A program made the position numbers and the translations under genes. Below are positions 46,379 through 54,118 of a stretch of 64,000 bases of DNA, in pieces. Numbering within the stretch: the first letter of the stretch is position 1; each line of letters begins with the position of its first letter. This DNA comes from JADGHX01 sp037200125. GTDB taxonomy: Bacteria; Pseudomonadota; Gammaproteobacteria; Steroidobacterales; Steroidobacteraceae. The stretch lies in contig JBBCGS010000003.1 of assembly GCA_037200125.1 (NCBI GenBank), forward strand, positions 744,001-808,000, in the 5' to 3' direction. The notes under the pieces were generated by a model. It saw only the letters and a program-made list of their open reading frames with translations. It searched no databases and was not told the origin of the DNA.

Positions 46379-46681
46379 TTACGCCTTCGCCCTCGCTTCG
46401 TAGTCGATGCTCTGACCCTGGACGAGGCTCACATAAGCCTTCTTCCAGTCCTGTGTGCGGCCGGTCACTTTGCCGAAGCGGCGCGCCTTGCCAGGCTCGT
46501 TCACGACCTGCACACCCTTCACCTTCACTTCGAACATCAGCTCCACGGCAGCCTTGATGTCCGTCTTCGTCGCGCTCTTCATCACGCGGAAGGTGTACTG
46601 GTTGTGGTTCTGCATCGCGGTCGCCGTCTTTTCGGTGACGTGCGGGGCGATGAGCACATTCATCAGCTGTTCGCGCTTCAC
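46379..46681 (-). CDS. rplW: 50S ribosomal protein L23
   Basis: Tunnel-exit docking protein for trigger factor and SRP. Features are LIAPHVTEKTATAMQNHNQY and VELMFEVKVKGVQVVNEPGK. It has 100 residues. It overlaps the rplD stop by 4 bases. Confidence 0.97.
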   Translation of the reverse strand: MKREQLMNVLIAPHVTEKTATAMQNHNQYTFRVMKSATKTDIKAAVELMFEVKVKGVQVVNEPGKARRFGKVTGRTQDWKKAYVSLVQGQSIDYEARAKA

Positions 46682-47283
46682 TGCAGGCGCTCCTCGATCA
46701 TCTTCACGGCGCCCACGGTGGCGAGCACCTTGTCGTAGCTCGCGAGACTCAGCGGGTTGAGCCGCGAGACCTCGATCACTTCCACGAAAGGCAGGTTACG
46801 GGCCGCGAGGAACAGCTTCTCGTCGAGTGCCTCGACGACGATCAGCACGCTCTCGAGCTCCCATTTCTTCAGCTGGCCGGCGAGCAGCTTCGTCTTCGGC
46901 GCTTCGAGCGGGATGTCGTTCGCGACGATGAGCCGATCGGTGCGCGCGAGCTCCGACAGCATCGAGGTGATGGCACCGCGATACATCTTGCGGTTCACCT
47001 TCTGCTCGAAGCTGCGCGGCTTGGCCGCGAACGCGCGACCGCCGCCGACCCAGATCGGGCTGCGGCTCGAACCGGCGCGTGCCTGGCCCGTGCCCTTCTG
47101 CGCCCAGGGCTTCTTGCCGCCGCCGCGCACTTCCGCGCGCGTCTTCTGCGCCTTGGTGCCCGAGCGGCCGGCATTGCGATATGCCGTGATGACCTGGTGC
47201 ACCAGCGCCTCGTTGAATTCCTGGCCGAACGCTGCATCGGAAACCTGCAGCTCGGCACCGCCATTGACGATTTTCAGTTTCAT
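46678..47283 (-). CDS. rplD: 50S ribosomal protein L4
   Basis: Exit-tunnel protein and, in E. coli, the repressor of the S10 operon acting on its leader. The tunnel-loop motif GGGKKPWAQKGTGQARAGSS and SPIWVGGGRAFAAKPRSF are intact. It has 201 residues, exactly as in E. coli. It lies 6 bases after rplC. Because rpsJ is displaced in this genome, any L4 target would have to lie elsewhere; the leader before rplC is a candidate. Confidence 0.98.
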   Translation of the reverse strand: MKLKIVNGGAELQVSDAAFGQEFNEALVHQVITAYRNAGRSGTKAQKTRAEVRGGGKKPWAQKGTGQARAGSSRSPIWVGGGRAFAAKPRSFEQKVNRKMYRGAITSMLSELARTDRLIVANDIPLEAPKTKLLAGQLKKWELESVLIVVEALDEKLFLAARNLPFVEVIEVSRLNPLSLASYDKVLATVGAVKMIEERLQ

Positions 47284-47289
47284 GGCGGC

Positions 47290-48015
47290 TTACTTCTTTC
47301 CGGCCTTGCCCGGGTTCACGGCCTTGCCCGCGACCTGCGCCTTCGTCGGCGCCACGTACTTGCGACGCAGCTGCAGAGCGGCCTTCACGGACGGACGGAC
47401 CACGACCTCGCCACCTTCCGCGCCCGGAACGGCGCCGCGGATCAGGAGCAGGTTGCGTTCGACGTCGACCTCGATCACACGCAGGCCTTCGATCGTCCGG
47501 CGCTCGCTACCCATGTGGCCCGACATACGCTTGCCGAGGAACACGCGGCCCGGCGTCTGACGCTGGCCGATGGAACCCGGCGTACGGTGCGAGACGGACA
47601 CGCCGTGCGACGCGTTGTGGCCCGAGAAGTTGTGACGCTTCATCGTGCCGGCGAAGCCCTTGCCGATAGTGGTGCCCGTGACATCCACCTTCGCGCCGAC
47701 CTTGAAGAAGTCGACCTTGAACTCGGTGCCGGCCTTCACGTCAGCGCCTTCTTTCTCGCCGAGACGGAACTCAACGAGCGCACGGCCCGGAGCAACGGTC
47801 GACTTGCTGAAGTGACCAGCAGCGGCCTTCGACAGCAGCGATTGACGACGCTCGCCGTACGTGACCTGCACGGCTCGATAGCCGTCCTTCTCAGCGGACT
47901 TCACCTGAGTGACGCGGTTCGGCAGAACCTCGACCACGGTCACGGGGATGGTCTCACCCGCTTCCGTGAATACTCGCGTCATGCCGCGCTTGCGACCGAC
48001 TAAGCCGATTGCCAT
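47290..48015 (-). CDS. rplC: 50S ribosomal protein L3
   Basis: Early 50S assembly protein near the peptidyl transferase centre. The start MAIGLVGRKRGMTRVFTEAG and the signature FAGTMKRHNFSGHNASHGVS are clear, and the Gln methylation region (SIGQRQTPGRVFLGKRM) is intact. From the ATG at 48015 it has 241 residues, longer than E. coli's 209 because of a basic C-terminal tail. It is the first gene of the truncated S10 operon here; rpsJ, its normal upstream partner, is 4.5 kb away. Confidence 0.98.
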   Translation of the reverse strand: MAIGLVGRKRGMTRVFTEAGETIPVTVVEVLPNRVTQVKSAEKDGYRAVQVTYGERRQSLLSKAAAGHFSKSTVAPGRALVEFRLGEKEGADVKAGTEFKVDFFKVGAKVDVTGTTIGKGFAGTMKRHNFSGHNASHGVSVSHRTPGSIGQRQTPGRVFLGKRMSGHMGSERRTIEGLRVIEVDVERNLLLIRGAVPGAEGGEVVVRPSVKAALQLRRKYVAPTKAQVAGKAVNPGKAGKK

Positions 48016-48162
48016 TAGCAAATTCCTCTACAGGGCCCGCGCTACGATTGGCGCGAAGCCTGATTCAAACCAATCAAGGGGTGGGGTTCGTCCACGAGAG
48101 AAGCGCGCGACGAAGGTTTCGTCACGCGTTTGCTCGAGTGGTCTTGGACCTGTGCGACAAGC

Positions 48163-48223
48163 GCCCCGGCCCAACCTCGCCCGATGCCGCATTTGCGGCC
48201 CGCCTCGACATTTCAGCCGGGGC
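48163..48223 (-). other. Structured leader of the rplC-led S10 operon
   Basis: The 302-base stretch 48016-48317 holds no gene. On the minus strand GCCCCGGC (48223-48216) can pair with GCCGGGGC (48170-48163), enclosing a second hairpin GCCGCA-AA-TGCGGC (48199-48186). A further stem TCCGGGGT/ACCCCGGA lies at about 48254-48276 over the putative promoter. A long structured leader suggests autoregulation comparable to the L4-responsive S10 leader; no sequence match to that leader is claimed. Confidence 0.45.
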
Positions 48224-48236
48224 GAAAAGGGCGCGC

Positions 48237-48265
48237 AGTGTACACAGCGCCTATCCGGGGTTCAA
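48237..48265 (-). promoter_or_regulatory. Putative promoter for the rplC-led S10 operon
   Basis: TTGAAC (48265-48260) and TACACT (48242-48237) on the minus strand are separated by exactly 17 bases, each matching four of six consensus positions. The predicted transcript has a leader of about 215 bases before rplC. Read-through from the DUF6515 gene upstream remains possible, as no U-tract terminator was seen after it. Confidence 0.5.
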
Positions 48266-48317
48266 CACCCCGGACAAGCGAATTTGTGTAGTTTCAGGAA
48301 GGATTTACGGCGAGAGG

Positions 48318-49112
48318 CTACTTCACGCTGTAACCGCGGGCTTCCAGGCACGCGGTTTGGGCGCGCTGATAGTCCGCTCGCTTGGCCGCCGACTGCGATT
48401 CATCCACCCCGCCGAGCGGCTGGGTCGGGTCGAACCCACTCTGGCTGGCGGCCCAGCTGTGGCATTCGTAGCGGTCTTTCGACTGCTGCTCCTGGCTCTG
48501 CCCGTTCTTCGGGTAGATGAAGAGGTCGGCCTGCGAGCTGGCGGAAGCGGCAGCGCCAGTAGGCTGAGTCGTGCTCGGCTCGCCGGAGGGCGTATCGACA
48601 ACTTCGTATCCCCGCCCATCGTGGTAGCGGTAGTAGACGTCGTCGGCGTAGTAGTACGGGACGCCTCCGAACCAGAGCGTCGTGTAGAACGAGGGCAGCA
48701 CGGGCACGAACAGCCCGAACGCCGGCCGAACTACCAGGAAGCCGGAGCCACCACGGCGATACCAGATTCCCTGGTTGTAGTAGTACGGCCCTCCACGGTA
48801 GCCCACCGTGACGTAGCCGCGAGGCAGAGCGCCCACCGCATACCCACGGGGCGGGTAGTAGTGGTTGTGCCCGTAGCGCGTGTCGTAGACGTAGCCCGGA
48901 TGACCATCGCGTCGATCGTCACGTCGGTCATCACGCCTGTCGTCGCGTCGGTCGTCACGTCGATCGTCGCGCCGGTCATCGCGACCGTTCGTCCGGTTGA
49001 TGGCGCCCGTGCCTTCCGCATGGACGAAGGCGGGGCTCAGCAGCGCCACGCCCATCAGCGCGACGGCCGACTGTTTCACATAGGATGCAATACGGCTGGA
49101 AAACATAGTCAT
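48318..49112 (-). CDS. DUF6515-type secreted protein with RRDD repeats
   Basis: Exported protein of unknown function, 264 residues. A signal peptide (about residues 13-32, VKQSAVALMGVALLSPAFVH) is followed by six RRDD units encoded by a 12-base tandem repeat. A Tyr/Gly-rich central region comes next (GYVTVGYRGGPYYYNQGIWY, LWFGGVPYYYADDVYYRYHD), as in DUF6515 proteins. The last about 70 residues form a separate module with DRYECHSWAASQSGFDP and ending TACLEARGYSVK. That module recurs in the neighbouring gene upstream. The start is one base past the upstream gene's stop, so the two are probably co-transcribed. A cell-surface or periplasmic role is likely but not established. Confidence 0.75.
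   Translation of the reverse strand: MTMFSSRIASYVKQSAVALMGVALLSPAFVHAEGTGAINRTNGRDDRRDDRRDDRRDDRRDDRRDDRRDGHPGYVYDTRYGHNHYYPPRGYAVGALPRGYVTVGYRGGPYYYNQGIWYRRGGSGFLVVRPAFGLFVPVLPSFYTTLWFGGVPYYYADDVYYRYHDGRGYEVVDTPSGEPSTTQPTGAAASASSQADLFIYPKNGQSQEQQSKDRYECHSWAASQSGFDPTQPLGGVDESQSAAKRADYQRAQTACLEARGYSVK
48910..48981. repeat. 12-base tandem repeat, six copies, inside the DUF6515 gene
   Basis: Six imperfect in-frame copies of CGTCGGTCATCA-like units encode the charged RRDD repeat. Because the unit is 12 bases, copy number changes would keep the frame and alter linker length. It is a coding microsatellite-like tract, not a CRISPR. Confidence 0.9.
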
Positions 49113-49113
49113 C

Positions 49114-49752
49114 TCACTTCACCGTGTAACCACGGCCTTCAAGACATGCGGTCAGGGCTCGGCGGTAATTGCCGGCCTGCTCATCGAGCTTCGCCATCCG
49201 GGCGGCGTCGCGCTGGTCGTAGCGATCCTGGACCGCCCTCGCCCGCGCCTCGCGCTGTCCGTCTGACACGGCACCTGCGGCTCCGCCCAGAATCGCGCCA
49301 CCTACGGCACCCGCACCGGGATCACGAGCGACAACGGCGCCGATGATCGCTCCAGTCACGGCACCCGCGACAGTGTCGCTGCCCGAAGGGGGCATTGGCA
49401 CTACTTGCACCCGCTGCCGCGCAGTCACGGCCGTCACACTGGGGTCGAAGTTGCTCTGTTTCACCGCCCACATGTGGCACTCGTAGCGATCCTGCCCAAG
49501 CTTCGCCTCGGTCTGGCCGCCGGTCGGGTAGACATAGACCTGAGTCGGCGGGGGCTCAGCCGGAGCGGGTGCAGCCGGTGGCGGCGGCGCCGCTCTGGCT
49601 ACCCGGTGTCGCGGCGGGGGAGCCTCGACGCAAGCGGAAAGCAGCAACGCCAGCGCGACAACCAGCGCCAGCGTCAGGGAAATGAAAGGTCGGGAGGACG
49701 AGATTCGGGAAATGGGCGGGGATCGGTCTGAACGGATTCGAATGTATTGCAC
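49114..49752 (-). CDS. Glycine-zipper lipoprotein
   Basis: A 212-residue protein with a long lipoprotein signal sequence ending LLLSAC (Cys41), then a Pro/Ala-rich linker. A DRYECHMWAVKQSNFDP module follows, then a glycine-zipper segment (AGAVTGAIIGAVVARDPGAG, AVGGAILGGAAGA). A C-terminal region with YDQRDAARMAKLDEQAGN ends TACLEGRGYTVK. Glycine zippers of this kind insert in or span the outer membrane in slow-growth and surface proteins. The flanking modules match the neighbour's C-terminus, except that here they are split by the zipper. The GTG start has GAGG 9 bases upstream. It is divergent from the asd leader. Confidence 0.78.
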   Translation of the reverse strand: MQYIRIRSDRSPPISRISSSRPFISLTLALVVALALLLSACVEAPPPRHRVARAAPPPPAAPAPAEPPPTQVYVYPTGGQTEAKLGQDRYECHMWAVKQSNFDPSVTAVTARQRVQVVPMPPSGSDTVAGAVTGAIIGAVVARDPGAGAVGGAILGGAAGAVSDGQREARARAVQDRYDQRDAARMAKLDEQAGNYRRALTACLEGRGYTVK

Positions 49753-49934
49753 GGCTGGTTTACCTCGTGCGGAGTGAGAGCGCGTTGTCGCACGATGAGT
49801 TGACTGGTGAAGGTCACGATTTGTTTACGACAAACTACCATCGGCCAGAGTGCGGTCGATGGCTGTGGGTTCCATCACACTTTTTCGGCTGCCCTTTACA
49901 GTGCCGCCGCCGCTAAGTTAGGTTCCACGTCGCA

Positions 49935-50012
49935 ATGATCTGCATGACGACCAAGCGCACGAAAAAAGCCAAGAAGCCCATCGGTGGGGTTCTCGGGGTG
50001 CGCGCGTCCTAA
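49935..50012 (+). CDS. Candidate leader peptide of the asd attenuator
   Basis: A 25-codon ORF, starting MICMTTKRTKKAKKPIGG, lies 148 bases upstream of asd on the same strand. Of its first 16 residues, 12 are Met, Ile, Thr or Lys, precisely the amino acids made through aspartate semialdehyde. Two tandem Lys pairs (AAAAAA at 49962-49967 and AAGAAG at 49971-49976) precede a potential pairing segment. The stop lies 26 bases before a strong intrinsic terminator. This is the layout of a translation-controlled attenuator. Ribosome binding site strength is poor, and an in-frame ATG three codons in (49944) is an alternative start, so translation needs proof. No database family is expected for such a peptide. 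Confidence 0.6.
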   Translation: MICMTTKRTKKAKKPIGGVLGVRAS

Positions 50013-50038
50013 GGTAGGGTCAAATACGCGAATCTCGA

Positions 50039-50069
50039 GGCCCCGCCGGGAAACCGACGGGGCCTTTTT
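50039..50069 (+). terminator. Intrinsic terminator (attenuator) upstream of asd
   Basis: An 11-base stem GGCCCCGCCGG/CCGACGGGGCC with one internal mismatch and a GAAA loop is followed by TTTTTCGTTTT. It stands 91 bases before the asd ATG, with no complete plus-strand gene to terminate other than the small leader ORF. The 5' arm CCCCGCC (50041-50047) can alternatively pair with GGTGGGG at 49983-49989, a candidate antiterminator. Confidence 0.85.
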
Positions 50070-50159
50070 CGTTTTGGGCGCCCGTCTTACGGCAGGAACC
50101 GTGTTTTCTTCCGGCGCACATTGCGCCGCCAACGTTTCGAACCAGGAGACCTCCGAATC

Positions 50160-51194
50160 ATGTCCCCCGCCCCTGCCCGCCTGCCCGCCCAGCCCGTCAT
50201 CGCCATCGTCGGCGCGACCGGCGCTGTCGGCGTCGAAATCCTCAGCTGCATCGAGAAGCGCAACTTTCCCTACTCGGAGATCCGCGCGCTCGCGTCGGCA
50301 CGCTCAGCGGGTAAGCAGCTGCCGTTTGCCGGCAAGTCGTTGACGGTGACGGAGCTCACCGAGAAGTCGTTCGATGGCGTGCACCTGGCGCTGTTCTCGG
50401 CGGGCAGCGCCACGTCGAAGAAGTTCGGTCCGATCGCCGTGGCCAAGGGCGCCGTGGTGGTGGACAACTCCTCGGCGTTCCGCATGGACAAGGCCATCCC
50501 GCTCGTCGTGCCGGAGATCAATCCGGAAGCCATGGCGGATCACCCGGGGATCATCGCGAACCCCAACTGCGCGGCGATCATCTCCATCACGCCGCTGTGG
50601 CCGATCCACAAGCTGAACCCGATCAAGCGGCTGATCATCTCGACGTACCAGGCCGCCTCGGGCGCCGGCGCGGCGGCGATGGAAGAGCTGCGCGAATCCA
50701 CGCGCGCCGCGCTCGAAGGGCGCGAGTACCAGCAGAAGGTGTTGCCGCATCCCTACGCGTTCAACCTCTTCAGCCACAACACGAAGGTGGATCCGGAGAC
50801 CGGCTACAACGATGAAGAGTCGAAGGTCATCGCGGAGGCCCGCAAGATCTTCGGCGAACCGAACCTCGCCATTTCCGCCACCTGCGTGCGTGTTCCGGTG
50901 CTGCGCGCCCACTGCGTCTCGCTCACGTTCGAGTGCGAGCGGCCGATCACGGCGGATGAGGTGCGCAAGATTCTCGCGACCGCGCCGGGCGTGAAGATCG
51001 TCGACGACGTTGCCGGTAACTACTTCCCGATGCCGAAGGACGCGACGGGTCAGGACGACATCCTCGTCGGCCGCATCCGCAAGGACCTGAGCGACCCGAG
51101 CGGCAAGTCGATTTCGCTGTTCTGCGCCGGCGACCAGCTGCTGAAGGGCGCGGCGCTGAACGCCGTCCAGATCGCGGAACGGTTGCTGAAATAA
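50160..51194 (+). CDS. asd: Aspartate-semialdehyde dehydrogenase
   Basis: Reduces aspartyl phosphate to aspartate semialdehyde, the branch to lysine, diaminopimelate, threonine, methionine and isoleucine. The NADP-binding glycine motif is VGATGAVGVEIL, the catalytic Cys lies in IIANPNCAAI, and the substrate segment is STYQAASGAGAAAMEELRE. It has 344 residues from the ATG at 50160, where AGGAG lies 11 bases upstream. It is preceded by a putative attenuator and followed by its own terminator, so it is a single-gene unit inserted between the str and S10 parts of the ribosomal cluster. Confidence 0.97.
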   Translation: MSPAPARLPAQPVIAIVGATGAVGVEILSCIEKRNFPYSEIRALASARSAGKQLPFAGKSLTVTELTEKSFDGVHLALFSAGSATSKKFGPIAVAKGAVVVDNSSAFRMDKAIPLVVPEINPEAMADHPGIIANPNCAAIISITPLWPIHKLNPIKRLIISTYQAASGAGAAAMEELRESTRAALEGREYQQKVLPHPYAFNLFSHNTKVDPETGYNDEESKVIAEARKIFGEPNLAISATCVRVPVLRAHCVSLTFECERPITADEVRKILATAPGVKIVDDVAGNYFPMPKDATGQDDILVGRIRKDLSDPSGKSISLFCAGDQLLKGAALNAVQIAERLLK

Positions 51195-51214
51195 TCGCGT
51201 CTCTGGTAGACGTG

Positions 51215-51245
51215 CTTGCGCCCGCGCACTGCGGGCGCAAGTTTT
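51215..51245 (+). terminator. Intrinsic terminator after asd
   Basis: A perfect 11-base stem CTTGCGCCCGC/GCGGGCGCAAG with loop GCACT is followed by TTTTCG, 20 bases past the asd stop. The next gene's ATG comes 13 bases later, so that gene relies on read-through or on a promoter overlapping the asd end. Confidence 0.88.
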
Positions 51246-51258
51246 CGCAGGCGGCCCC

Positions 51259-51924
51259 ATGCGCCGGTACGTCGACCTGAGCCATACGATTCATCACGGC
51301 CTCGTGACCTACAAAGGGTTGCCGGGGCCGGTGATCTGCGACTACCTGAGTCGCGAAGCTTCCCGCCAGAACTACACCGACGGCACCGAATTCCAGATCG
51401 GGCGCGTCGACATGGTGGCGAATACGGGGACGTACATCGATTGTCCGTTCCATCGGTACCCCGACGGCCGCGATCTCAGCGAGACCGACCTCGAGAGGTT
51501 CGTCGACCTGCCCGCCGTCGTGGTGCGCGTGCCCTGGCGCACGCGGCTCGAAATCACGCCGCGCGACTTCGTCCGGGTGGAGGTGCGCGACAAGGCCGTG
51601 CTCGTGGACACCGGGTGGAGCGAACACTGGAACAAGAACACGTATTACGAAAATCACCCGTTCCTGACCGCGCAGGCCGCCACCTTCCTGCGCCACGCGG
51701 GAGCGCTGCTGGTGGGGATCGACTCCCACAACATCGATGACACGCGGACGAAGAACAGTCGGCCCGTGCATACGATCCTGCTGGGCGCGGAGATCCTGAT
51801 CGTCGAACACTTGCGCGGCCTCGAGCAACTGCCGCTCGAGGGCTTCCTCTTCAGCGCTGTACCTCCCAAGCTCAAGGGCGTCGGTACGTTCCCGGTTCGG
51901 GCCTTCGCCTCTCTCGAAAGGTGA
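51259..51924 (+). CDS. Cyclase family protein (kynurenine formamidase-like metal hydrolase)
   Basis: Member of the PF04199 cyclase/formamidase family. The start YVDLSHTIHHGLVTYKGLPG is typical. The metal-binding motif usually written H-x-GTH-x-D-x-PxH appears as NTGTYIDCPFHRY at about residues 56-68, with Tyr in place of the second His. Further family features are VLVDTGWSEHW and LLVGIDSHNIDD. It has 221 residues. The substrate is unknown, and loss of one ligand makes activity uncertain. Its final four bases overlap the reading frame leading into the PadR gene region; the regulator starts 38 bases after the stop. Confidence 0.85.
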   Translation: MRRYVDLSHTIHHGLVTYKGLPGPVICDYLSREASRQNYTDGTEFQIGRVDMVANTGTYIDCPFHRYPDGRDLSETDLERFVDLPAVVVRVPWRTRLEITPRDFVRVEVRDKAVLVDTGWSEHWNKNTYYENHPFLTAQAATFLRHAGALLVGIDSHNIDDTRTKNSRPVHTILLGAEILIVEHLRGLEQLPLEGFLFSAVPPKLKGVGTFPVRAFASLER

Positions 51925-51962
51925 GGTTGCGGAGGCGTCTTTTCTTCACTAATGTGGAGGAA

Positions 51963-52295
51963 ATGGCAGGCCGCGATTACCTTACCCAGACCGAGCTCAT
52001 GATCCTTCTCGCCATCGTGCGGCTGAAGGACGACGCTTATGGCGTACCCATCTCGGCCGAGATCCTCGAACGCACCGGGCGGGAGGTCGCCACCGCCAGC
52101 GTCTACGCCATCCTCGAACGGCTCGAAGATCGGGGGTTCGTGAAGTCGCAGCTCGGCAAAGCCACCGCCATGCGTGGCGGGCGTGCCAAGACTTACTTCC
52201 GGGTCACCGCCAAGGGCACCGCGCAGGTTCGGGAAACACAGCATGCGTTGCAGGAGCTGTGGCGCGGGCTGCCGCTCAAAGGTAAGGGCGCTTAG
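51963..52295 (+). CDS. PadR family transcriptional regulator
   Basis: A 110-residue winged-helix regulator. The core TQTELMILLAIVRLKDDAYG, ATASVYAILERLEDRGFVKS and KTYFRVTAKGTAQVRETQ matches PadR. GGAGG lies 4 bases before the chosen ATG. An upstream start overlapping the cyclase end would add 14 residues. It may control the adjacent cyclase gene, but this is only positional inference. It is the last plus-strand gene before the str operon. Confidence 0.88.
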   Translation: MAGRDYLTQTELMILLAIVRLKDDAYGVPISAEILERTGREVATASVYAILERLEDRGFVKSQLGKATAMRGGRAKTYFRVTAKGTAQVRETQHALQELWRGLPLKGKGA

Positions 52296-52351
52296 GAAGC
52301 CCTCCATCGCCGGGCGGCTCGGAAGCGGAGCTCTATCAAGTGCAAGAAGAG

Positions 52352-52388
52352 CAAAAAGAAACGCCGTGCCCGGCAAGAGCACGGCGTT
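52352..52388 (-). terminator. Intrinsic terminator of the str-rpsJ operon
   Basis: On the minus strand AACGCCGTGC (52388-52379) pairs with GCACGGCGTT (52369-52360) and is followed by TCTTTTTG. It lies 127 bases past the rpsJ stop and shows that rpsJ is not read through into rplC. Confidence 0.88.
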
Positions 52389-52408
52389 CCCGACTACTGA
52401 AATCGGCC

Positions 52409-52508
52409 GCCCGGGCGTAGCTACGCGCCGGGCAGGCGACAAAAACCACGCTTTTGTCGCCGGAAACGAAGCCGATGTTCCGCGAAAATCGCCTCCGGCG
52501 ATTTTCGC
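52409..52508 (-). other. Three further hairpins stacked behind rpsJ
   Basis: Between the rpsJ stop and its terminator lie three strong inverted repeats: 12-base arms GCGAAAATCGCC at 52482-52493/52497-52508 with loop of 3; 10-base arms GGCGACAAAA at 52435-52444/52452-52461; and a GCCCGG...CCGGGC pair at 52409-52433 around a GCGTAGCTACGC palindrome. Together with the terminator they make four consecutive hairpins in the 3' untranslated region of an abundant message. Protection against 3' exonucleases or an embedded small RNA are possible roles. Confidence 0.7.
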
Positions 52509-52515
52509 CAATAAA

Positions 52516-52827
52516 TCAGTTCAGCTTGATCTGAACGTCGACGCCAGCCGGCAGCTCGAGCTTCATCAGCGCGTCCACCGTCTTGTCGGTCGGGTTCAGG
52601 ATGTCCATGAGCCGCTTGTGCGTGCGCAGCTCGAACTGATCGCGGGCATCCTTATCCCCGTGCGGCGACACGAGCATCGTGAAGCGCTCCATCTTCGTCG
52701 GCAGCGGCACGGGGCCGCGCACCGTTGCGCCCGTGCGCTTCGCGGTTTCCACGATTTCGCGGGCGGAACTGTCGATCAGGCGATGATCGAAAGCCTTGAG
52801 ACGGATGCGGATATTTTGATTAGCCAT
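52516..52827 (-). CDS. rpsJ: 30S ribosomal protein S10
   Basis: Small-subunit head protein, also NusE, the partner of NusB and NusG in antitermination. The start MANQNIRIRLKAFDHRLIDS and GPVPLPTKMERFTMLVSPH are diagnostic. From the ATG at 52827 (GGAGAG upstream) it has 103 residues. In nearly all relatives rpsJ heads the S10 operon directly before rplC. Here it ends the str operon, with 57 bases to tuf, and is followed by its own terminator. Confidence 0.98.
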   Translation of the reverse strand: MANQNIRIRLKAFDHRLIDSSAREIVETAKRTGATVRGPVPLPTKMERFTMLVSPHGDKDARDQFELRTHKRLMDILNPTDKTVDALMKLELPAGVDVQIKLN

Positions 52828-52884
52828 TTTTTCTCTCTCCAAACAGCGCCCCGGGCGCCATGGCCCGGGGAGGGTTAATGAAAC

Positions 52885-54075
<1,191 letters not shown>

Positions 54076-54118
54076 GGCGAAGGTTCCCGGATATGAGTGT
54101 TTGCTGTTTTGAGACCGA

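Noticed and set aside
48910..48981. Short regularly spaced repeats resembling a CRISPR
   Set aside because: Units are 12 bases, contiguous without spacers, and encode RRDD in a signal-peptide-bearing protein.
49896..50069. Lysine riboswitch upstream of asd
   Set aside because: The region before the terminator is too short and lacks the multi-helix L-box core; the small Lys/Thr-rich ORF explains the layout better.
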